6,803 nt of DNA from NCBI GenBank assembly GCA_937981515.1, contig CALJNY010000170.1, positions 1 to 6,803 of the forward strand, written 5' to 3'. Below the pieces are notes generated by a model, which was given only the letters and a program-made list of their open reading frames with translations, did no database searches and was not told the origin of the DNA. The stretch's first letter is position 1; each line of letters begins with the position of its first letter. The stretch is from an uncultured Collinsella sp. (lineage in GTDB: Bacteria > Actinomycetota > Coriobacteriia > Coriobacteriales > Coriobacteriaceae). The position numbers and the translations under genes are program-made. Of the stretch, positions 1 through 5,610 are shown piece after piece.

Positions 1-801
1 GATCTCCTTCTGGATGTGCGGAACGAGCTCGGGCTTGATCTCGATGCCCAGGGCGCCACGGGCGACCATGATGCCGTCGGAAGCCTCGAGAATCTCGTCG
101 AAGTTCTCGACGCCCAGGGCGCACTCGATCTTCGGGAAGATCGTCACGTGCTCGCCACCGTTCTCGCGGCAAAGCTTGCGGATGCCGCGGACGGACTCGC
201 CGTCACGGATGAAGGAAGCGGCGATGTAGTCGATGTTCTCGGTCAGGCCAAAGAGGATGTCCTGACGATCGCGCTCGGTGATAGCGGGCAGCGAGATGTT
301 GACGTTGGGCATGTTGACGCCCTTGCGCTCGCCGATCAGGCCGTCGTTCTTAACGACGCAGGTCATATCCTGGCCGTCGACGGACTCGACCTCGAGGGCA
401 ACCAGGCCGTCATCGATCAGGATGAGGGAGCCCTTCTCGACCTCGGAGGGCAGAGCCAGGTAGTCGAGGGAGATGTGCTCAGCGGTGCCGTGGAAATCCT
501 CGGTCGTGGGCTGAGCAGTAACGACGATCTTGTCGCCGGTCTTGACGGCAACCTTCTTGCCGTCGACCAGAAGGCCGGTGCGGACCTCGGGGCCCTTGGT
601 GTCGAGCAGGATGCCGACGGGCATACCGAGCTCCTTGGAAATACGACGGACGCGCTCGATGCGACCGTGGTGCTCGTCGTAGGATCCGTGCGAGAAGTTA
701 AAACGGGCGACGTTCATGCCCGCCTTGATCATCTCGCGGATGGTCTCGTCGCTATCGCAGGCGGGACCCATGGTGCATACAATCTTGGTGCGCTTGTACA
801 T
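1..801 (-). CDS. pyk: Pyruvate kinase, N-terminal 267 residues (3' end outside window)
   Basis: Pyruvate kinase transfers phosphate from phosphoenolpyruvate to ADP, the last ATP-forming step of glycolysis in the cytoplasm. The translation from the ATG at 801-799 opens MYKRTKIVCTMGPA, with the K+/substrate segment RFNFSHG (R33, N35, S37) and LLDTKGPEVRTG (D67, T68), then the B-domain (about residues 75-170). ASFIR follows, then the active-site segment FPKIE with K224 and E226, and finally MVARGALG (residues 247-254). K224 and E226 match E. coli PykF K220 and E222 with a constant offset of four. By the same offset the Mg-binding Asp (PykF D246) is Ala250 here; L229 and C227 also depart from the family signature. 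The frame is open to base 1, so roughly the last 200 or more residues (rest of the barrel and the C-terminal domain) are missing. The start is fixed by GGAGG five bases upstream. The family call is firm; full catalytic activity is uncertain because of the Asp-to-Ala change. Confidence 0.96.
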   Translation of the reverse strand, partial: MYKRTKIVCTMGPACDSDETIREMIKAGMNVARFNFSHGSYDEHHGRIERVRRISKELGMPVGILLDTKGPEVRTGLLVDGKKVAVKTGDKIVVTAQPTTEDFHGTAEHISLDYLALPSEVEKGSLILIDDGLVALEVESVDGQDMTCVVKNDGLIGERKGVNMPNVNISLPAITERDRQDILFGLTENIDYIAASFIRDGESVRGIRKLCRENGGEHVTIFPKIECALGVENFDEILEASDGIMVARGALGIEIKPELVPHIQKEI

Positions 802-817
802 TCAGACCTCCATCTGA
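802..817 (-). promoter_or_regulatory. pyk ribosome binding site in the loop of a small hairpin
   Basis: On the minus strand GGAGG (811-807) lies five bases before the pyk ATG. It sits in the six-base loop (TGGAGG) between the inverted repeats TCAGA (817-813) and TCTGA (806-802). The Shine-Dalgarno sequence decides the pyk start. The hairpin is weak (five pairs) and leaves the site exposed, so any role is inference. Confidence 0.75.
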
Positions 818-864
818 CATCGTCTTGCGCTGATAGATAAACCATAAGAAATAAAACTGAGATG

Positions 865-895
865 ATTATAACGAAATGCCGACCGAATACCCCAA
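865..895 (-). promoter_or_regulatory. Candidate sigma-70-type promoter for pyk
   Basis: Read on the minus strand, 870-865 is a perfect TATAAT box, 63 bases upstream of the pyk start codon and in the AT-rich part of the spacer. A matching -35 box is poor: the nearest is TTGGGG (895-890) at a long 19-base spacing. Transcription would begin near 858, giving a leader of about 57 bases. The -10 box is seen directly; use as a promoter is inference. Confidence 0.45.
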
Positions 896-1002
896 AAAAT
901 CGACCGTATGCCGAATTAGAAGTTCTTTTTTTGCGGTAAAAACGGTATATGAAAAATCTTTACCAACCGTTCTGACCGCTGCTATCTGGGCGATATTTCA
1001 GT

Positions 1003-1033
1003 TTGACGATGCGCCGAAGAAAAAACGTTTTAT
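1003..1033 (+). promoter_or_regulatory. Weak candidate promoter for the Ca2+-ATPase gene
   Basis: TTGACG (1003-1008) is a five-of-six -35 match, followed after 19 bases by TTTTAT (1028-1033), a four-of-six -10 match. Transcription from it would begin near 1040 and give a leader of about 200 bases that includes the structured region at 1115-1236. The spacing is long and other weak pairs exist, for example TTGGCT (1096-1101) with TACCAT (1120-1125). Confidence 0.25.
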
Positions 1034-1114
1034 CAATGTTGAGCATCACACGGTCTGCATCGTTGCACTCGAGCCGTGTTTCCAATTGGAATGTTTTGGC
1101 TAGACGCGCCGCTT

Positions 1115-1236
1115 TGGGGTACCATAGCCCCACTATCAACTGCCGCTCAGCACGGCAGCCTTGATGAGCCCTTGCCCTTCTCCTGGGAATTATGATCGGG
1201 CATCAATCTGCTGAGTGGCCCGAATCCCAGGAGGGG
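1115..1236 (+). promoter_or_regulatory. Structured mRNA leader masking the ATPase ribosome binding site
   Basis: Several complementary segments can be paired by eye. A hairpin TGGGG/CCCCA lies at 1115-1132. Helix A pairs 1142-1152 with 1209-1219 (11 pairs, one G-U). Nested inside it, helix B pairs 1161-1166 with 1201-1206 and 1169-1171 with 1198-1200 around a two-base bulge. Helix C pairs 1177-1188, in the loop of B, with 1225-1236, outside A (12 pairs, two G-U), which would make a pseudoknot. The 3' strand of C contains the Shine-Dalgarno sequence AGGAGG (1229-1234), nine bases before the ATG. A local hairpin 1140-1145/1153-1158 competes with helix A, so alternative folds are possible. I do not recognise it as a known riboswitch class. 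The pairing is seen; the regulatory role is inferred. Confidence 0.5.
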
Positions 1237-1243
1237 ACTCTAT

Positions 1244-3925
1244 ATGCAAAAGGAATACCTGTCCGCTGCGGCGGAGGTACTCAGCGACCAAGGTGTCGAT
1301 GAGAACCTCGGCCTGAGCAACGACGAGGCGTCGTCGCGCCTCGCCAAGACAGGCCCTAACAAGCTCGAGGAAGCCGAGAAGACGCCGTTGTGGAAGCGCT
1401 TCTTTGAGCAGATGACCGATCCCATGGTCATCATGCTGATCGTTGCCGCCGTCATCAGTGCACTCACGGGCATGGTCAAGGGCGAGGCGGACTTTGCCGA
1501 TGTCGCCATCATCATGTTCGTCGTTATCGTCAACTCGGTGCTGGGCGTGGTCCAGGAGGCTAAAAGCGAGGAGGCCCTCGAAGCCCTGCAAGAGATGAGC
1601 GCGGCGCAGTCCAAGGTGCTGCGCGACGGCAAGCTCGTGCACCTGCCGAGCGCCGAGCTCGTGCCCGGTGACGTGATCATGCTCGAGGCGGGCGACTCCG
1701 TCCCGGCCGACTGCCGCGTGCTCGAGAGCGCCACGATGAAGATCGAAGAGGCTGCACTCACCGGCGAGTCCGTGCCTGTCGAGAAGCATGCCAACGTGAT
1801 TGAGCTCGCCGCCGGCACCGACGACGTGCCGCTCGGCGACCGCAAGAACATGTGCTACATGGGCTCCACCGTGGTGTACGGCCGTGGCCGCGCCGTCGTG
1901 GTCGGCACCGGCATGAACACCGAGATGGGCAAGATCGCCGGTGCCCTGGCCGAGGCCAAGGAAGAGCTCACGCCGCTGCAGGTGAAGCTTGCCGAGCTCA
2001 GCCGCATCCTCACCATCATGGTTATCGTCATCTGCGTCGTCATCTTTGGTGTCGACATCATCCGCCACGGCGTGGGCAACGTTCTCACCGATCCGACCGC
2101 CCTGCTCGACACCTTTATGGTCGCTGTCTCGCTCGCCGTCGCTGCCATCCCCGAGGGCCTGGTCGCCGTCGTGACCATCGTGCTGTCGCTTGGCGTGACC
2201 AAGATGGCCAAGCGCCAGGCAATCATCCGCAAGCTCTCTGCCGTCGAGACTCTCGGCTGCACGCAGACCATCTGCTCCGACAAGACCGGTACCCTTACCC
2301 AAAACAAGATGACCGTCGTCAAGCACGAGCTCGCCGCGCCTAAGGAGAAGTTCCTGGCCGGCATGGCTCTGTGCTCCGATGCCCAGTGGGACGAGGAGCT
2401 GGGCGAGGCCGTGGGCGAGCCGACTGAGTGCGCGCTCGTCAACGACGCCGGCAAGGCGGGCCTCACTGGCCTGACTGCCGAGCACCCGCGCGTGGGCGAG
2501 GCCCCGTTCGACTCGGGCCGTAAGATGATGTCCGTGGTCGTCGAGACCCTGGACGGCGAGTATGAGCAGTACACCAAGGGCGCGCCCGACGTGGTGATCG
2601 GCCTGTGCACCCATATCTACGACGGCGACAAGGTCGTTCCGCTGACCGAGGAGCGTCGCGCCGAGCTCGTGGCCGCCAACAAGGCCATGGCCGACGAGGC
2701 CCTGCGCGTGCTGGCGCTGGCAAGCCGCACCTACACCGAGGTCCCGAGCGACTGCAGCCCCGCTGCGCTCGAGCACGACCTGGTCTTCTGCGGCCTGTCC
2801 GGCATGATTGACCCGGTCCGCCCCGAGGTCGCCGACGCCATCCGCGAGGCCCACGATGCCGGTATTCGCACCGTCATGATCACGGGCGACCACATCGACA
2901 CCGCCGTGGCCATCGCCAAGCAGCTGGGCATCGTCACCGATCGCAACCATGCCATCACCGGTGCCGACCTCGATCGCATGAGCGACGAGGAACTCGACGC
3001 GCACATCGAGGACTACGGCGTGTACGCCCGCGTCCAACCCGAGCACAAGACACGCATCGTCGAGGCTTGGAAGTCGCGCGACCAGATCGTGGCCATGACG
3101 GGCGACGGCGTCAACGACGCCCCGTCCATCAAGCGCGCCGACATCGGCGTGGGCATGGGCATTACTGGTACCGACGTCACCAAGAACGTCGCCGACATGG
3201 TGCTCGCCGACGACAATTTCGCCACCATCATCGGTGCCTGCGAAGAGGGCCGTCGTATCTACGACAACATTCGTAAGGTCATCCAGTTCCTGCTTTCGGC
3301 TAACCTTGCCGAGGTCTTCTCGGTGTTTATCGCCACGCTCATCGGCTTTACCATCTTCCAGCCGGTGCAGCTGCTGTGGGTGAACCTGGTCACCGACTGC
3401 TTCCCCGCGCTCGCGCTGGGCATGGAGGATGCCGAGGGTGACATCATGAAGCGCAAGCCGCGCAACGCCAAGGACGGTGTCTTTGCCGGTCACATGGGCC
3501 TGGACTGCGTGGTCCAGGGTCTGATCATCACCGTGCTGGTGCTGGCGAGCTTCTTTGTGGGCGTGTACTTTGACATGGGCTACATCCACATCGCCGATAT
3601 GATCGCCGGCAATGCCGACGAGGAAGGCGTGATGATGGCGTTCATCACGCTCAACATGGTCGAGATTTTCCACTGCTTCAATATGCGCAGCCGTCGTGCG
3701 TCGCTGTTCACCATGAAGAAGCAGAACAAGTGGCTGTGGGCTTCTGCCGCGCTGGCACTGGTGTTGACGGTGATCGTGACCGTGCAGCCGACGCTTGCCG
3801 AGATGTTCTTCGGCCCTGTGACGCTTGAACTCAAGGGCGTTCTTGCCGCGCTGGGCCTGGCCTTCCTGATCATCCCGCTGATGGAGATCTACAAGGCGAT
3901 CATGCGCGCGGTCGAAAAAGAGTAA
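1244..3925 (+). CDS. Calcium-transporting P-type ATPase (P2 type, PMCA/SERCA-like)
   Basis: An integral membrane pump that uses ATP, through a phospho-aspartate, to move Ca2+ (possibly Mn2+) out of the cytoplasm. The 893-residue length is normal for bacterial members. In order: cytosolic N-terminus; M1-M2 (about 57-105); actuator domain with TGES (173-176); M3-M4 (about 253-318) with IPEGL (E304); SDKTGTLT with phosphorylated D346; nucleotide-binding domain with KGAP (K445); TGD (547-549) and GDGVNDAP (620-627) of the P domain; then M5-M10 to about 880. Ion ligands known from SERCA are all present: E304 (E309), N687 (N768), E690 (E771), N714 (N796), T717 (T799), D718 (D800) and E807 (E908), implying both Ca2+ sites. 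Val307 replaces the Pro of PEGLP. The ATG at 1244 follows AGGAGGGG. The gene stands alone between a structured leader and a terminator. Family certain; Ca2+ specificity inferred from the ligands. Confidence 0.95.
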   Translation: MQKEYLSAAAEVLSDQGVDENLGLSNDEASSRLAKTGPNKLEEAEKTPLWKRFFEQMTDPMVIMLIVAAVISALTGMVKGEADFADVAIIMFVVIVNSVLGVVQEAKSEEALEALQEMSAAQSKVLRDGKLVHLPSAELVPGDVIMLEAGDSVPADCRVLESATMKIEEAALTGESVPVEKHANVIELAAGTDDVPLGDRKNMCYMGSTVVYGRGRAVVVGTGMNTEMGKIAGALAEAKEELTPLQVKLAELSRILTIMVIVICVVIFGVDIIRHGVGNVLTDPTALLDTFMVAVSLAVAAIPEGLVAVVTIVLSLGVTKMAKRQAIIRKLSAVETLGCTQTICSDKTGTLTQNKMTVVKHELAAPKEKFLAGMALCSDAQWDEELGEAVGEPTECALVNDAGKAGLTGLTAEHPRVGEAPFDSGRKMMSVVVETLDGEYEQYTKGAPDVVIGLCTHIYDGDKVVPLTEERRAELVAANKAMADEALRVLALASRTYTEVPSDCSPAALEHDLVFCGLSGMIDPVRPEVADAIREAHDAGIRTVMITGDHIDTAVAIAKQLGIVTDRNHAITGADLDRMSDEELDAHIEDYGVYARVQPEHKTRIVEAWKSRDQIVAMTGDGVNDAPSIKRADIGVGMGITGTDVTKNVADMVLADDNFATIIGACEEGRRIYDNIRKVIQFLLSANLAEVFSVFIATLIGFTIFQPVQLLWVNLVTDCFPALALGMEDAEGDIMKRKPRNAKDGVFAGHMGLDCVVQGLIITVLVLASFFVGVYFDMGYIHIADMIAGNADEEGVMMAFITLNMVEIFHCFNMRSRRASLFTMKKQNKWLWASAALALVLTVIVTVQPTLAEMFFGPVTLELKGVLAALGLAFLIIPLMEIYKAIMRAVEKE

Positions 3926-3934
3926 CGTTCCTGT

Positions 3935-4033
3935 CCGGGCCCGACCGCCTGCGGGGTTTCCACGGGCACGTCCTCGCCGCTTTGCGGCTGCGGGATGTGC
4001 CCTTAGGAAACCCCTCCCGGCGGGCGGGCCCGG
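3935..4033. repeat. 99-base nested palindrome downstream of the ATPase gene
   Basis: Starting ten bases after the ATPase stop, three nested pairs of arms form one long hairpin: outer 3935-3949 with 4019-4033 (14 of 15 complementary), middle GGGGTTTCC 3953-3961 with GGAAACCCC 4006-4014 (perfect), and inner 3964-3973 with 3993-4002 (10 pairs, one G-U). GCCGC-TTT-GCGGC (3976-3988) forms the tip. No T-run follows directly, so it is not a standard terminator. A second hairpin (4038-4044 with 4060-4066) sits between it and the terminator. It may be a dispersed palindromic element, an mRNA 3'-stabilising structure or a small structured RNA. No terminal target duplication or reading frame was found. 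Confidence 0.7.
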
Positions 4034-4091
4034 CGGTATCCGTGCTGGCTTTTCTCCCGCGCGGATGATAAAGGGCTGAGGGAAAGTTTGT

Positions 4092-4125
4092 GAGCTGGTC
4101 GGGCTTTGCCCGGCCAGCTCTTTTT
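4092..4125 (+). terminator. Intrinsic terminator of the Ca2+-ATPase gene
   Basis: GAGCTGGTCGGGC (4092-4104) pairs with GCCCGGCCAGCTC (4108-4120), 13 pairs including one G-U, around a TTT loop, followed by TTTTT (4121-4125). This is a classic rho-independent terminator for rightward transcription, about 170 bases after the ATPase stop codon. Confidence 0.9.
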
Positions 4126-4135
4126 GATTTAAAAT
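4106..4135 (+). promoter_or_regulatory. Candidate rsgA promoter overlapping the terminator
   Basis: TAAAAT (4130-4135) matches five of six bases of the -10 consensus, and TTGCCC (4106-4111), in the loop and 3' arm of the preceding terminator, matches four of six of the -35 consensus at 18-base spacing. Transcription would start near 4142, about 32 bases before the rsgA GTG. The boxes are seen; use is inference, supported by the terminator cutting off read-through. Confidence 0.45.
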
Positions 4136-4162
4136 ACCTGCTCAGTTGTGATTTATGGTGCT

Positions 4163-4168
4163 GGGAGG
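4163..4168 (+). promoter_or_regulatory. rsgA ribosome binding site (decides GTG start)
   Basis: GGGAGG lies five bases before the GTG at 4174-4176. The frame is open upstream to a GTG at 4090, but that start lacks a Shine-Dalgarno sequence and would place the terminator inside the coding region, so 4174 is preferred. Confidence 0.85.
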
Positions 4169-4173
4169 CGCTT

Positions 4174-5358
4174 GTGGGCAAGGCTAAGGCTAAGGCGAAG
4201 AAAAAGACGACGGGGGCGCGGGCTAAGCGCGATCGTCGTCGGAAGCTCGCGACCGAAGCCCCCGCGTCTGCCGAGGAGCTGCTGGCAAACGTGCCGGGAC
4301 TTGACGCGCTGCAGGATGTTCCGGCGTTCGATGACCTGCCGGTCGATGAAGCTCAGCAGGCGGCATTTGACGACTTTTGCGCACATGTCGAGGAGCCCGA
4401 GCAGATGCGGCTGGGTGCCGTGGTGCGCTTGGATCGCGGGTTTCCGCTGGTGGCGACTGCCGACGACACCTTCCGCGCCGAGCATGCCGTGGGGTTTGCC
4501 AAGTCGCGCGGCGAGGACGAGGTCCTGCTGCCTGCCGTGGGCGACCGTGTGGCGGTGCGCCGCGCTCCCGGGCACGATATGGGCGTGATTGAGTGCGTTC
4601 TGCCGCGCCGTACGAGCTTTGAGCGTTGGCGCGGCCGTGCCCGCGGAGAGCGTCAGGTGCTCTGCTCCAACGTGGATAGCGTGCTAATCGTGCAGGCGCT
4701 CGGTGCCGGCGAGGTGCTGCTCGACCGCGTGGCGCGCTCGCTGGTGTTGGCGCTCGACTGCGATGCCGAGCCGGTGGTGGTGCTCACCAAAGCTGATCGC
4801 TGCGATGCCGAGGAGCTCGAGCGCGATCTGGACCGCGTGCGCCGCCTGGTGGGTCCGGACGTGCGCGTGATCGTGACGTCCTCTGCCGAGGGCCGCGGCC
4901 TGGACGAGGTCCGTATCTGCGTGCCTGCCGGGAGCTGCGCCATGATTCTGGGCGAGTCGGGTGCCGGCAAGTCGACGCTGCTCAATGCACTGCTGGGCCA
5001 CGATACGTTGGCGACCGGCGGTGTGCGCGAACGCGACGACCAGGGCCGTCACACTACCGTCGCGCGCGTGATGGTGGCGCTGCCGGGCGACGCCGGTGTG
5101 ATCGCCGATGCCCCGGGCCTGCGCAGCCTACCGCTCGTGGGTCACGAGCGGGGTCTGGCGCGCGCCTTCCCCGAGATTGTCGAGGCATCGCGCGCGTGCC
5201 GGTTTGGCGATTGCACACATACCCATGAGCCGGGTTGCGCCGTTCGCGAGGCCGAAGACGCCGGGCAGATCGACAGTCTGCGTCTGGAAACGTTCCAAAA
5301 CTTGGCGTCATCCATGCGCGTGAGCGCTCAAATGCTCGATCCCGATGTTCATCTGTAA
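4174..5358 (+). CDS. rsgA: Ribosome small subunit-dependent GTPase A (RsgA/YjeQ/YloQ family)
   Basis: RsgA is a cytoplasmic GTPase that binds the 30S subunit late in its assembly, checks the decoding centre and releases assembly factors on GTP hydrolysis. The 394-residue product shows the circularly permuted motif order of the family: OB-fold region (about 80-150), then G4 TKAD (205-208), G5-like TSSAEGRGLDEV, G1 GESGAGKS (260-267), G2 GRHTT (291-295) and G3 DAPG (312-315). A zinc-binding C-terminal motif C-x4-C-x-H-x5-C follows (C342, C347, H349, C355) in the typical THTHEPGC context. Most members have about 300-350 residues. The excess here is an N-terminal extension of roughly 75 residues: a Lys/Arg-rich tail (from GKAKAKAKKK to RDRRRK), then an acidic stretch before the OB fold. 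Both neighbours are separated from it by terminators, so it is probably monocistronic. The identification is firm. Confidence 0.96.
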   Translation: MGKAKAKAKKKTTGARAKRDRRRKLATEAPASAEELLANVPGLDALQDVPAFDDLPVDEAQQAAFDDFCAHVEEPEQMRLGAVVRLDRGFPLVATADDTFRAEHAVGFAKSRGEDEVLLPAVGDRVAVRRAPGHDMGVIECVLPRRTSFERWRGRARGERQVLCSNVDSVLIVQALGAGEVLLDRVARSLVLALDCDAEPVVVLTKADRCDAEELERDLDRVRRLVGPDVRVIVTSSAEGRGLDEVRICVPAGSCAMILGESGAGKSTLLNALLGHDTLATGGVRERDDQGRHTTVARVMVALPGDAGVIADAPGLRSLPLVGHERGLARAFPEIVEASRACRFGDCTHTHEPGCAVREAEDAGQIDSLRLETFQNLASSMRVSAQMLDPDVHL

Positions 5359-5376
5359 TTGATTTTTCCTATGACA

Positions 5377-5410
5377 GCCGTCTCCCAACTGTTCGGGAGA
5401 CGGCTTTTTT
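5377..5410 (+). terminator. Intrinsic terminator of rsgA
   Basis: GCCGTCTCCC (5377-5386) pairs perfectly with GGGAGACGGC (5395-5404) around an eight-base loop, followed by six T (5405-5410). It starts 18 bases after the rsgA stop codon. Confidence 0.95.
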
Positions 5411-5441
5411 CCTGCGGAAAAGCCTCGAAACATGCAGTTTG

Positions 5442-5524
5442 TTGACGTGCTGACCAAAACCTTGCCACGAGCTTGACGGGCTGGTCAGCTTTTGGTCAGC
5501 GATTGGTTTGACATCGAAAACCAA
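5442..5524 (+). promoter_or_regulatory. Repeat-rich upstream region of the pilus operon (candidate operators and promoter)
   Basis: GCTGACCAAAA (5449-5459) and TTTTGGTCAGC (5490-5500) are an 11-base perfect inverted repeat with a 30-base gap. A further GGTCAGC lies at 5483-5489. TTGACG-K-GCTG recurs directly at 5442-5452 and 5473-5483. TTGGTTT (5503-5509) and AAACCAA (5518-5524) form another inverted repeat overlapping a perfect -35 box TTGACA (5508-5513). No good -10 box lies 16-19 bases after it (GATTGC at 17), so a promoter here may need an activator. The repeats are seen; the operator role is inferred. Confidence 0.4.
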
Positions 5525-5598
5525 GATCGCGATTGCGCCGCTTTGCACTCTGACCGCCCAGACAATGGTGGTACGGGCATTCGCCCGGCACTGCCATG
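5525..5598. other. Remaining spacer before cpaB
   Basis: This stretch holds the eight-base palindrome ATCGCGAT (5526-5533), another CTGACC (5550-5555), and a short hairpin CGGGC-ATTC-GCCCG (5574-5587) twelve bases ahead of the cpaB Shine-Dalgarno sequence. No gene is recognised in it. Confidence 0.5.
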
Positions 5599-5605
5599 AG
5601 AGGAG
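5599..5605 (+). promoter_or_regulatory. cpaB ribosome binding site (decides GTG start)
   Basis: AGAGGAG lies five bases before the GTG at 5611. The in-frame ATG at 5596 overlaps this site and lacks its own Shine-Dalgarno sequence, so the GTG is the better start. Confidence 0.8.
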
Positions 5606-5610
5606 CGGCC

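Larger units (their letters stand above)
802..1243. other. Divergent intergenic region with AT-rich core
   Basis: This spacer separates pyk (leftward) from the Ca2+-ATPase gene (rightward). By direct count 841-960 is 41 of 120 G+C, far below the flanking genes. The AT-rich half (about 820-1050) holds short inverted repeats (GGTAAA 935-940 with TTTACC 959-964; AACGGT 941-946 with ACCGTT 966-971) and the pyk -10 box. The half nearer the ATPase gene (1115-1236) is GC-richer and full of complementary segments. A 75-codon reading frame at 876-1103 has no ribosome binding site and no recognisable protein, so I see no gene here. Confidence 0.8.

Noticed and set aside
16..840. A 274-codon plus-strand frame opposite pyk
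   Set aside because: Same antisense effect; the minus-strand frame is a clear pyruvate kinase.
876..1103. A 75-codon frame in the AT-rich spacer
   Set aside because: No Shine-Dalgarno sequence before its ATG, no known family, and it overlaps probable promoter sequence.
1115..1243. yybP-ykoY (Mn2+) or M-box (Mg2+) riboswitch upstream of the ATPase gene
   Set aside because: The genomic position fits, but I could not find the conserved sequence blocks of either class, so only an unassigned structured leader is claimed.
2147..2164. Loss of Pro in the PEGLP motif of the ATPase as a sign of inactivity
   Set aside because: From family knowledge, Val at this position occurs in intact bacterial PMCA-type members, and all catalytic and ion-binding residues are present.
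1190..3673. An 827-codon open frame on the minus strand opposite the ATPase gene
   Set aside because: Its composition (rich in His, Asp, Gly, Ala, Val, Leu) is the usual antisense reflection of a GC-biased third codon position. It has no recognisable domain, and the plus-strand ATPase is unmistakable.
3935..4033. Insertion sequence end or CRISPR repeat
   Set aside because: There is no transposase, no target-site duplication and no repeated unit with spacers; it is a single long hairpin.
4090..4173. Upstream extension of rsgA from the GTG at 4090
   Set aside because: It would translate through an intrinsic terminator and lacks a ribosome binding site, whereas GGGAGG precedes the GTG at 4174.
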